Assembly (NCBI RefSeq): GCF_036231905.1
Contig: NZ_JAZARE010000008.1
Location: 1 to 64,000 of the forward strand
DNA: 64,000 bases
Origin: CAMLIZ01 sp036231905
Lineage (GTDB): Bacteria > Pseudomonadota > Gammaproteobacteria > Burkholderiales > Burkholderiaceae_C
Reading direction: 5' to 3'
Shown here: in pieces, positions 20,364 to 27,185 of the stretch
How positions within the stretch are numbered: position 1 is the stretch's first letter
Layout: every line of letters begins with the position of its first letter
Notes under the pieces: generated by a model
What the model saw: the letters and a program-made list of their open reading frames with translations, nothing else
The model's database searches: none
Told to the model about the DNA's origin: nothing
Made by a program: the position numbers and the translations under genes

Positions 20364-21035
20364 ATGGCTGTGCTGCGCCTGGAGCTGGACATCGACAGCG
20401 ATGTCTACCCCGAGCTCTATGCCCAGTTGGTGTTCATCACCCGCTCCGCCGCCCGCGGCGAGCGGGTGCGCCAGCTCGCTGCCACCGGCCTGGTGTGGGA
20501 GACGGTGCGCATCCATGGGTTCGCGGCGGCGCAGCTGCCGGCCGTGCCCGGCGTGCCGGCGCCCCTGAGCCCCGCGGTGGTGGCCAGCCCGCCACCAGCC
20601 CCGGCGGTCAAGCCGGCGGCAGCCAAACCCGTCCCCGCGCCGCGCAGCACACCGCGTGCGGCCCCCAAGCCGGCCCGCGCCGCGGCGGCGCGCCCGCCTG
20701 CGCCCGCAGCGGCGGCGTCGGCCGACTTCGTGGACCTGGGCATCAGCGCCATGCCACCCGAGGCACTGCCCCCGCTGGTGCCGCCCAACGAACTGGCTGC
20801 CGCTGCCGCGCAGCTGCCGGTGCTGGTGGACGTCGTGGACACCAGCATGGGCCACAGTGGCGGGCCCATCCCGACCCTGATGGAGCAGGCGCCGCTGCAC
20901 GACGGCGACGAGGCGGTCCACGCCCGCGAGGAGGCCGATGCCGGCACGGCCGGGCTGGGTGGGATGGCGCACCGTTCGGCGCCGCGCTCGCGCCTGATCC
21001 GCATGAAGGAACGCGGGCTGTTCAAGAACGGGTGA
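20364..21035 (+). CDS. Pro/Ala-rich protein, candidate partner of the ParM-like ATPase
   Basis: 223 residues with no recognised catalytic motif. Residues 1-55 look folded and possibly ribbon-helix-helix-like (L-E-L-D-I-D-S-D-V-Y-P-E-L-Y, then R-G-E-R-V-R-Q-L-A). Residues ~60-125 are a low-complexity Pro/Ala/Lys linker, and the tail is basic (R-S-R-L-I-R-M-K-E-R-G-L-F-K-N-G). Short N-domain, linker and conserved tail match the general design of ParR/StbB adaptors, which bind DNA and actin filaments. The coding strand is credible from position and codon pattern, but its function is inferred from location only. Confidence 0.7.
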   Translation: MAVLRLELDIDSDVYPELYAQLVFITRSAARGERVRQLAATGLVWETVRIHGFAAAQLPAVPGVPAPLSPAVVASPPPAPAVKPAAAKPVPAPRSTPRAAPKPARAAAARPPAPAAAASADFVDLGISAMPPEALPPLVPPNELAAAAAQLPVLVDVVDTSMGHSGGPIPTLMEQAPLHDGDEAVHAREEADAGTAGLGGMAHRSAPRSRLIRMKERGLFKNG

Positions 21036-21088
21036 AGCCACGCCGGGTCGTGTGGCTGGCCCGCCCGGCCTGAGCCTTGCGTTTTGCG

Positions 21089-21511
21089 ATGCTGCAGCAA
21101 CACACCACCACGCTCACCTTCACCACCCGCGGCCGAGGGCTGAGCGAGATCACACCCGAGGTGCGGCGCTGGGCTGAAGCGCAAGGCCTGCAGACCGGGC
21201 TGTTGACGCTGTGGCTGCAGCACACCTCCGCCAGCCTGCTGGTGCAGGAGAACGCCGACCCCGATGTGCAGGCCGACCTGGAGCGCTTCTTCACCCGGCT
21301 GGTGCCCGATGGCGACCCGCTGTTCGAACACACCGCCGAAGGCCCGGACGACATGCCCGCCCATGTGCGCACCGCGCTCACCACGGTGCAGCTCAGCGTG
21401 CCGCTGGTCGACGGCCGCCTGGCACTGGGCACCTGGCAGGGCCTGTACCTCTGGGAGCACCGGCGCCGCGGGCACAGCCGGCACCTGGTGTTGCACCTGC
21501 TGGGCGCCTGA
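21089..21511 (+). CDS. YjbQ family protein (UPF0047)
   Basis: 140 residues, the normal family length (~138). ATG 21089 is chosen rather than the upstream TTG 21077. The family signature L-Q-H-T-S-A-S-L-L-V-Q-E-N-A-D-P-D-V, the middle H-T-A-E-G-P-D-D-M-P-A-H and the C-terminal G-T-W-Q-G-L-Y-L-W-E-H-R are all present. YjbQ proteins have a conserved His/Asp metal-type pocket and weak thiamine-phosphate-synthase activity is reported; the cellular role is unresolved. Confidence 0.92.
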   Translation: MLQQHTTTLTFTTRGRGLSEITPEVRRWAEAQGLQTGLLTLWLQHTSASLLVQENADPDVQADLERFFTRLVPDGDPLFEHTAEGPDDMPAHVRTALTTVQLSVPLVDGRLALGTWQGLYLWEHRRRGHSRHLVLHLLGA

Positions 21512-21543
21512 GCGCCGAGCGGCGGCCGTGAGGAGCGCGGCAG

Positions 21544-22890
21544 TCACGACAGCGGCTGCACGCACAGGCGAACCACCGGCCCGCGCACCCCTGGCAGGCC
21601 TTCCAGCGCCGCCAATACCGGCCGAAGCTGCAGCGGGGTGGCCTCGCCGGTGATGAACGCCAGCGCGCCGGCGTGAGGCGCCTCGCCCGCCGTCTCGCGG
21701 TGGGCCAGCACCGTGATGTCGTGCTCCGAGAAGGCGCGCAGGGCAGCCGGCAGTGTTGCTGCGGCGTCGTCAACCGGCAGGCGCAGGTAATTGCGGGTGG
21801 GCAGCTCGTCCACCTGCAGCGCCGGCACCGCCGCCATCACATGGAGCTGGCGCCCGAGGGCCGGCACGCGCTGCACCGGCAGCGCATCCGCCAGCCGCGC
21901 CACGTCCACCAGGTCCGCAATCACCGCCGAAGCGGTCTGCTCCGAGCCGGCCCCCGCGCCGTAGTAGAAGGTGACGCCGGCCGCGTCGCTGTGCACCATC
22001 ACGCCGTTCATCGCGCCATCCACCTGCGCCAGCAGCGTGCTCGCGGGCAGCAGGGTCGGTTGCACGCGCAGTTCCAGGCCCTCGGCATGGCGGCGTGCCA
22101 CCGCCAGCAGCTTGATGCGGTAGCCCAGCTGCTCTGCATGGTGGTGGTCCTCGGCCTGCAGCGCACGGATGCCCTCGACGTGCACTGCGTCCAGCCGCAC
22201 CGGCGTTCCGAAGGCGATGCTGGCCAGCAGCACCAATTTGTGGGCCGCGTCGATGCCGTCCACGTCGAAAGCCGGGTCGGCCTCCGCATAACCCAGGCGC
22301 TGCGCCTCGTGCAGCGCTTTGTCGAACGACAGGCCGCGACCACGCATCTTTGTGAGCACGAAATTGCTGGTGCCGTTGACGATGCCGGCCACGCTTTCCA
22401 CCCGGTTGGCCGCCAGCCCTTCGCGCAGGGCCTTGACGATCGGGATGCTCACCGCCACCGCGCCTTCAAAGGCGACCATCACGCCGCGCGCCTGCGCCGC
22501 CGCGAAGATCTCGCAGCCATGTTCGGAGAGCAGGGCCTTGTTGGCGGTGACCACGTGCTTGCCGTGGGCGATGGCCTCGAGCACCAGTTCGCGCGCCACG
22601 GTGCAGCCGCCGATGGCTTCCACCACCACATCGATCTGCGGATGCCGCACCACGCGCATCGCGTCGGCCAGCACTTCCACATCCGGGCCGACCAGCGCCC
22701 GCGCACGCGGCAGGTTGCGCGCAGCGACCATCAGCAGGTCGATGGTGCGCCCGGCACGGCCCGCGATCAGCTCGCGATTGCGCACCAGCACACGGGCGGT
22801 GCCGGAGCCGACGACGCCGATGCCGAGCAAGCCCACCCGCAGCGGCGGTCGCGGCGCAGGCGTGGCGTCAGGGGAAGGAAGGTGCTGCAT
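21544..22890 (-). CDS. hom: homoserine dehydrogenase
   Basis: 448 residues. The NAD(P)-binding G-I-G-V-V-G at 23-28, the T-A-N-K-A-L-L-S loop, the signature G-I-V-N-G-T-S-N-F and L-G-Y-A-E-A-D-P-A-F-D-V-D-G, and a C-terminal ACT domain for feedback by threonine. It reduces aspartate semialdehyde to homoserine, feeding Thr, Ile and Met. In many Burkholderiales it is followed by thrC; here it stands alone, facing yjbQ. Upstream lie a promoter, an Ile/Thr leader peptide and a terminator, indicating control by attenuation. GGAGAA just before ATG 22890 is inside a hairpin. Confidence 0.95.
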   Translation of the reverse strand: MQHLPSPDATPAPRPPLRVGLLGIGVVGSGTARVLVRNRELIAGRAGRTIDLLMVAARNLPRARALVGPDVEVLADAMRVVRHPQIDVVVEAIGGCTVARELVLEAIAHGKHVVTANKALLSEHGCEIFAAAQARGVMVAFEGAVAVSIPIVKALREGLAANRVESVAGIVNGTSNFVLTKMRGRGLSFDKALHEAQRLGYAEADPAFDVDGIDAAHKLVLLASIAFGTPVRLDAVHVEGIRALQAEDHHHAEQLGYRIKLLAVARRHAEGLELRVQPTLLPASTLLAQVDGAMNGVMVHSDAAGVTFYYGAGAGSEQTASAVIADLVDVARLADALPVQRVPALGRQLHVMAAVPALQVDELPTRNYLRLPVDDAAATLPAALRAFSEHDITVLAHRETAGEAPHAGALAFITGEATPLQLRPVLAALEGLPGVRGPVVRLCVQPLS

Positions 22891-22892
22891 GG

Positions 22893-22929
22893 GTTTCTCC
22901 GTTGTGAGCCGGCGGCGGAGCGGAGAAAC
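22893..22929 (-). promoter_or_regulatory. hairpin masking the hom ribosome-binding site
   Basis: GTTTCTCCG (22893-22901 on the plus strand) and CGGAGAAAC (22921-22929) are 9-base perfect inverted arms with a 19-base loop. In the hom mRNA the downstream arm carries the GGAGAA ribosome site. The upstream arm overlaps the U-rich tail of the attenuator, so read-through and ribosome-site exposure may be coupled. Confidence 0.5.
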
Positions 22930-22960
22930 AACAAGGCCCCGTCCATCGCTGGCGGGGCCT
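22926..22960 (-). terminator. attenuator terminator upstream of hom
   Basis: On the minus strand AGGCCCCG and CGGGGCCT form an 8-base perfect stem with an 11-base loop, followed immediately by TTGTTGTTT. It lies between the leader peptide and hom, the arrangement of a classical transcription attenuator. The 5' arm contains CCCGC, which can pair with GCGGG right after the leader's control codons (23004-23008). Confidence 0.8.
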
Positions 22961-22991
22961 GGGGGGTGAAGCGTCTACTGGATGCGCTGGC

Positions 22992-23045
22992 TCACCTCCA
23001 CGTCCCGCACTGAGCGGTCGTGGTGGTAATGATGATGGTGGGCAT
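22992..23045 (-). CDS. thr-type leader peptide (Ile/Thr-rich)
   Basis: A 17-codon frame reads MPTIIITTTTAQCGTWR, with three Ile and then four Thr codons in a row and six Thr in total, ending 31 bases before the terminator hairpin. This is the composition expected of a threonine/isoleucine-sensing leader such as E. coli thrL. No strong ribosome site is visible, and in-frame ATGs at 23057 and 23066 could lengthen it. Ribosome stalling on scarce Thr-tRNA or Ile-tRNA would favour read-through into hom. Confidence 0.8.
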   Translation of the reverse strand: MPTIIITTTTAQCGTWR

Positions 23046-23064
23046 CTGCGGACGCATGGGGCGC

Positions 23065-23094
23065 ATCATGCCTGCGTTCGCGGCAGGGCGTCAA
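23065..23094 (-). promoter_or_regulatory. candidate sigma-70 promoter for the hom leader
   Basis: TTGACG (-35; 23089-23094) and CATGAT (-10; 23065-23070) are separated by 18 bases on the minus strand and lie just upstream of the leader peptide. This predicts a transcript start near 23058. Confidence 0.45.
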
Positions 23095-23172
23095 CTTCCG
23101 GCGAACACCGCCTGCCCCAGACGATCCCGCTGGCCCGGCTGAGGGTCAGCGTGACGGCCATGCTGCAAGGGG

Positions 23173-23682
23173 CTATGCGGCGCCGCTGCTCTCAGCCGCA
23201 GCGTGGATCTCCATCTTGAAACCCTCGTCGTCTGCGGGCGGCTCGAACAGCGAAGAGACATGGTCGAAGTCGGCCTGCGTGAGGTGATACGAGCCCTCCG
23301 GCCGTTCAATGTTCCGCTTGCCCATGCGTCTGAGGCAAAGCGGATCCGGCGTGTCCAAAAAGTGCAGCACATGCGCAGCACCGGCCGATTCAAACAGCGA
23401 ACGAAGCCATGCTCGCGAGGCTTTGGTGTTCGCGGGGTAGTCGAGCACCACGGTCTGGCCCAGGCGCAACAGGTCAATGACGAGGGGACCGACCACCGTC
23501 TTGGCTCGCTGCGAATAGAGCCGGTAGTCGTCAAACGACTTCATCGGCCCGTAGAGGCGGATGAGCCAGATGTCTTCGGCGATGAGGATCGCCTTGTGCT
23601 CCGCGGCCAGTGCGGCCGCAAGAGTGGACTTGCCTGCGCCGGCTTTCCCGCACAGGAGATGGAGCGTGGCAGTGGAACTCAT
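23173..23682 (-). CDS. AAA/P-loop ATP-binding protein (nucleotide kinase-like)
   Basis: 169 residues, with a Walker A G-K-A-G-A-G-K-S-T beginning at residue 12. It resembles the small 'AAA family ATPase' proteins related to zeta-toxin and polynucleotide-kinase folds: I-L-I-A-E-D-I-W after the P-loop, then V-V-L-D-Y-P-A-N and L-R-R-M-G-K-R-N. ATG 23682 (M-S-S-T-A-T-L) is used; a longer start is possible. Substrate unknown. It is preceded by an attC-like palindrome and a small secreted-protein gene on the same strand, which would fit a gene-cassette origin. Confidence 0.75.
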   Translation of the reverse strand: MSSTATLHLLCGKAGAGKSTLAAALAAEHKAILIAEDIWLIRLYGPMKSFDDYRLYSQRAKTVVGPLVIDLLRLGQTVVLDYPANTKASRAWLRSLFESAGAAHVLHFLDTPDPLCLRRMGKRNIERPEGSYHLTQADFDHVSSLFEPPADDEGFKMEIHAAAESSGAA

Positions 23683-23711
23683 CGGCGGTTGCGCGAAAGG
23701 GCCATGGCGAT

Positions 23712-23820
23712 GCCTAACGATGGGTACGAACGGGCATGACTCGGCTTGCCGGGGCATGTCCGCTCGGTGGAGGGCTCCCACCGCTTTAGGCTCACTGACG
23801 CTCAGGCGGAAACGTTGGGC
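23712..23820. other. attC-like site (putative integron cassette recombination site)
   Basis: GCCTAAC (23712-23718) and GTTGGGC (23814-23820) match the RYYYAAC and GTTRRRY core sites and would bracket a 109-base element, within the size range of attC sites. An inner GGTGGAGGGCTCCCACC hairpin is present. L-box pairing is poor and no integrase is in the window, so it may be degenerate or a chance match. Confidence 0.3.
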
Positions 23821-24043
23821 TGTTCGAGCGTTGGATATCTTTACGCTGCTTCTCCAACACTGCCGGAGCCAAGCCGTCCCACCGGGTGGGTACTCCGGAA
23901 GCACCAGACGCTGGCTCCCCAACCTTTGGCATTGAAGACCGCTGGGAGGCCGCCCCTTCGGGCCTAACCCCCGCCTGCGCCCACGCCCCGCTGGCGAACA
24001 ATACAAGCAGCGCAGGCAGAAACGACGAGCCGACTTTCAACAT
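23792..24043 (-). CDS. small secreted protein of unknown function
   Basis: 83 residues starting at ATG 24043, with AGGAG upstream. A clear Sec signal peptide (L-P-A-L-L-V-L-F-A-S-G-A-W-A, cleavage after A-W-A) precedes a short Ser/Pro/Gly-rich mature part with no cysteine and no known motif. The 3' end overlaps the attC-like element by 29 bases. It would be exported to the periplasm or beyond. The signal peptide and ribosome site make it likely real. Confidence 0.55.
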   Translation of the reverse strand: MLKVGSSFLPALLVLFASGAWAQAGVRPEGAASQRSSMPKVGEPASGASGVPTRWDGLAPAVLEKQRKDIQRSNSPTFPPERQ

Positions 24044-24220
24044 AGCGCTCTCCTGTGTGAGACACAGCGAACTGTAAAGCGCTTGCCCACTTATGGAGCT
24101 AACCCGATCTCCGCAAGAGGTGTCGCCGCACCTAGGGATCATGTCCACCCGCGTTCCGCTCGCGTCGCCCGGCGCTGCGCACGCGGACCGCTGGGGCAAC
24201 GTTGCAACCAATCCCCAGCC

Positions 24221-25087
24221 TCACTGCGGCCGCCGCAGCGTGCGGATCATCAGCTCGTGCAACGCGTCCACTGCAGCGTGGCCCCTGGACGCGCGGCTGC
24301 GCAGCACCGCCACGGCCATCGCGGGTAGCGCCGGCAGGCCGGCCTTGTGATCCAGCACCAGCAGGGAGGGCGGCACGCTGCAGCGGGTGAGGACGCCCAC
24401 GGCCACGCCGCTCTCCACGGCGGCGAGTTGCCCTGCGAGGCTGGGTGTGTTCACCACCACCCGGAAGCGCCGCCCTGCGGCCTTCAGTGCCTGCAGCGCG
24501 CCCTTGCGGGCCTGGCTGCCGGGTTCGTACACCGCCACCGGCAGCGGGTCGCGGTGCCAGAGTTCGAAGTTGGCGGCCGCCACCCACACCAGCGGCTCAT
24601 GGAACAGCAGCACACCGCGCCCGGGCTTGTCGCGCGACACCAGCGCGACGTCGATCTCGCCCCGGCTCACGCGCGGCACCAATGCGGTGGACTGTTCGCA
24701 ATCCAGCACGATCTCCACGCTGCCGTGCCGGGCGGCAAACTGGCGCAGCACCGGCGTGAGGTAGGTGGCCGCATAGTCGTCCGGCACGCCCAGGCGCACC
24801 TGGCCGCTCAACTGCGGCTCGCGCAGCGCGGCCACCGCCTGGCCATGCACCTCCAGCAGCTTGCGCGCATGGGGCAGCAGCTCCTGGCCAGCCAGGGTGA
24901 GTGCCAGGTGGCGCGGCCCGCGCGACAACACCGGCTGCCCAACCGCCTGCTCCAGCTTGAGCAGCTGCATGCTCACCGCGGACTGCGATCGATGCACCAG
25001 CGGTGCGGCTGCCGACAAGGAGCCGGCATCCACCACGGCCACGAAGGCTCGCAGCCAGTCGAGTTGCAGGTCGGTCTGGGTGGCCAT
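24221..25087 (-). CDS. LysR-family transcriptional regulator
   Basis: 288 residues. An N-terminal winged HTH (L-R-A-F-V-A-V-V-D-A-G-S-L-S-A-A, then R-S-Q-S-A-V-S-M-Q-L-L-K-L-E) and a substrate-binding domain (Q-V-R-L-G-V-P-D-D-Y). It is divergent from the EamA transporter with a ~107-base spacer containing inverted repeats, so it probably controls that gene and itself. The ~175 bases downstream (24044-24220) show no gene. Confidence 0.9.
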   Translation of the reverse strand: MATQTDLQLDWLRAFVAVVDAGSLSAAAPLVHRSQSAVSMQLLKLEQAVGQPVLSRGPRHLALTLAGQELLPHARKLLEVHGQAVAALREPQLSGQVRLGVPDDYAATYLTPVLRQFAARHGSVEIVLDCEQSTALVPRVSRGEIDVALVSRDKPGRGVLLFHEPLVWVAAANFELWHRDPLPVAVYEPGSQARKGALQALKAAGRRFRVVVNTPSLAGQLAAVESGVAVGVLTRCSVPPSLLVLDHKAGLPALPAMAVAVLRSRASRGHAAVDALHELMIRTLRRPQ

Positions 25088-25113
25088 GAAGTGAACGTCT
25101 CCGAGGTGTATCT

Positions 25114-25137
25114 GAATACTCTATTCGAATATCGAAT
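25114..25137. promoter_or_regulatory. inverted repeats in the LysR/EamA divergent promoter
   Basis: Two abutting inverted repeats occur in the intergenic region: GAATA-CTC-TATTC (25114-25126) and ATTCGA-ATA-TCGAAT (25123-25137). Such AT-rich dyads near a LysR start are typical regulator-binding sites; binding is inferred. Confidence 0.45.
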
Positions 25138-25194
25138 GGATGGATCGCGAAACATCCGCTTGTCGCATGGCAAACCCGCGGCCAGCATCACGGC

Positions 25195-26151
25195 ATGCGC
25201 ACCCCTTCTCGCTCAACCGCCGCCCACGGCCTGCTCTGCATGCTCGCCGGCGGCCTGCTGCTCGGCACGCTCGGCGTGTTTCTGGAAGAAGCGGGGCAGC
25301 ACCCGCTCACCGCCGTGTGGTTTCGCTGCGCGTTTGGCTGGCTGGCGCTCAGCGCAGCACTTGGCCTGGCGGGGCGCTGGCGCGACATACGGTTGTCGCC
25401 CCGCGCGTTGCGAGCGGCGGTGGCCGGCGCCCTGCTGATGCTGCTGAACTGGGCCTTGTTCTTCTCGGCCATCCAGCGTACGTCGATCGCCCTGGCCACC
25501 GTGGTGTTCCACGTGCAGCCCTTCATCGTCATGGCGCTGGCGGCCTGGTGGTGGCGCGAGCCGGTGCGTCGCACGCAGTGGGCTGCAGCTGCGGTGGCGC
25601 TGATCGGCCTGGTCCTGGCGGCAGGGGCGGCCTCCGCAGGAGGTGCCAGTGGCTCGACTGCCAGCGTCGCCGGCCTGGCGATGTGCCTGGGCGGGGCCTT
25701 CAGCTATGCCCTCGTCGTGCTGCTCGCCAAGGCGGTGTCGGTGGAAGGCGGCAGCGCGCTGGCGATGGCCTGGTGGCAGTGTGGCGTAGGCACCGTGGCG
25801 CTGGCCTGGTGGCCGCTGCGCGAAGGCCTGCCGCCGATGGGCCCGGCGTGGGGCTGGCTCGCCGGGCTGGGGGTGCTGCACACCGGGCTGGCCTACGTGC
25901 TGCTCTATGCCGGCATGGCGCGGCTGGGCGCTGGCCAGGTGGCGGTGCTGCAGTTCGTCTACCCCATCACCGCGGTCGCCATGGACGCGATGGTGTACGG
26001 GCGCCGATTCACGCCTGCACAGGCGCTCGGGCTGGTGCTGATGATGGCCGCGCTCTGGGTCGCGATGCGGCCGGCACCGCGGCGCGGCGCGCAGGCCGCG
26101 CCATCGCCTGCTGCGGCTGGGCCGCGCCCGGACGCATCTGCCGGGGCGTAG
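25195..26151 (+). CDS. EamA/DMT-family transporter
   Basis: 318 residues with about ten hydrophobic segments in two EamA repeats. The first repeat includes G-G-L-L-L-G-T-L-G-V-F, W-F-R-C-A-F-G-W and a T-S-I-A-L-A-T-V-V-F-H-V-Q-P-F segment; the second ends A-V-L-Q-F-V-Y-P-I-T-A-V. These are drug/metabolite exporters; substrate unknown. The Arg/Ala/Pro-rich C-terminal tail overlaps the convergent AraC gene by 143 bases, so the last ~45 residues may be unconserved. Confidence 0.88.
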   Translation: MRTPSRSTAAHGLLCMLAGGLLLGTLGVFLEEAGQHPLTAVWFRCAFGWLALSAALGLAGRWRDIRLSPRALRAAVAGALLMLLNWALFFSAIQRTSIALATVVFHVQPFIVMALAAWWWREPVRRTQWAAAAVALIGLVLAAGAASAGGASGSTASVAGLAMCLGGAFSYALVVLLAKAVSVEGGSALAMAWWQCGVGTVALAWWPLREGLPPMGPAWGWLAGLGVLHTGLAYVLLYAGMARLGAGQVAVLQFVYPITAVAMDAMVYGRRFTPAQALGLVLMMAALWVAMRPAPRRGAQAAPSPAAAGPRPDASAGA

Positions 26152-27091
26152 CGCCGTAGGACTTCTTCATCAGGCGGCGCAGCGCGGTGGCGTCGCCATA
26201 GCCCACGCGGTGGGCCACTTCCTCCACCGACAGCCCGCTGCCCTCGAGCAGCGCACGCGCGCACGCCAGCCGCACCGACTGGATCAGCGCCAGCGGAGAG
26301 CGCCCGGTGGCCAGCCGCACCTGGCGCGACAGCGTGCGCGGCGACATCGCCAGCGCATCGGCCAGCGCCTGCACCGTGGGCGCTTGCGGCAGGGTGGCGC
26401 GCACCCGGGCCTCGATGCGCGCCAGCAGCTGGTGCCCGGCGTTGACCATGGTCTGGTCGATGTACGGGCTTTGCAGCTGGCGGCCGTCGATCAGCAGCAC
26501 GCGGGCCACCGCTTCGCTCAAGCCCTGGCCGAACTGACGCCGCAACAGCCACAGCATCAGGTCGATCTGCGCAAAGGCGGCGCCGGCGGTGATCACCGGC
26601 CCGTCCTCGATCACCATGCGCATCTCGTCGACCTGGCACGCGGGCGCCATGCGCCGCAGCAGCGCCGCCAGCCACCAGGAGATGGTGGCGCGCCGGCCCT
26701 GCAGCAGCCCCGCGTGCGCCAGCACCAGCACGCCCGAACACGAGGCCGCGATCGTGCTGCCCTGTGCTGCGGCGCGTTGCAGCCAGCCGATGGCGGCCTG
26801 GGTGCCGGGCTCGGCCAGCAGGGCTGCGGCCTGGCGCCCCCCTGTCATGCCCAGGCCGGGCACCACCCAGGTGGGCCGACCGGGCGGCAGGCGGCGCGGC
26901 AGCGGTTGGGTGGTGATGCTCAGGCCGTTGCTCAGCGGCACGCTGCCGCCGGTGGCCGACACCACGGTCCAGCGCGGGCCGGGCTGGCCGAGGCGGCTTG
27001 CCATGTGGCGCGCCGCATCCAGGATGTCCAGCGTCGCCGCCACGCTGGTGGCATGGGCGCCGGGTGCCAAAAGCACCACAAAATCATGCAT
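26009..27091 (-). CDS. GlxA-family AraC transcriptional regulator
   Basis: A 360-residue protein starting M-H-D-F-V-V-L-L. Residues 1-~190 are a DJ-1/PfpI (type 1 glutamine amidotransferase-like) domain with the cysteine elbow A-A-S-C-S-G-V. Residues ~230-330 are a double AraC HTH (L-A-D-A-L-A-M-S-P-R-T-L-S-R-Q, V-A-H-R-V-G-Y-G-D-A-T-A-L). It is divergent from the thiolase gene with a ~95-base gap and may regulate it. The C-terminal basic tail overlaps the EamA gene. Confidence 0.88.
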   Translation of the reverse strand: MHDFVVLLAPGAHATSVAATLDILDAARHMASRLGQPGPRWTVVSATGGSVPLSNGLSITTQPLPRRLPPGRPTWVVPGLGMTGGRQAAALLAEPGTQAAIGWLQRAAAQGSTIAASCSGVLVLAHAGLLQGRRATISWWLAALLRRMAPACQVDEMRMVIEDGPVITAGAAFAQIDLMLWLLRRQFGQGLSEAVARVLLIDGRQLQSPYIDQTMVNAGHQLLARIEARVRATLPQAPTVQALADALAMSPRTLSRQVRLATGRSPLALIQSVRLACARALLEGSGLSVEEVAHRVGYGDATALRRLMKKSYGATPRQMRPGAAQPQQAMARPARRAAVPAASRPRARPSSAPARAPVQA

Positions 27092-27185
27092 GGCCGGAAT
27101 CGCCTGAAAAGTGTCTGAACGGACACTGTAGCGCGGCGCGGTTCTCCCCTCCAATGGCAGGTATCGAAGCCCGGGAGAACCGCAC

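Noticed and set aside
22992..23045. His-operon-like leader (histidine codons) on this segment
   Set aside because: Only Ile and Thr codons are in series; no His is present, and the following gene is hom, so it is a thr-type leader.
24044..24220. Possible gene between the small secreted protein and LysR
   Set aside because: Short frames in both directions without a ribosome site or family features.
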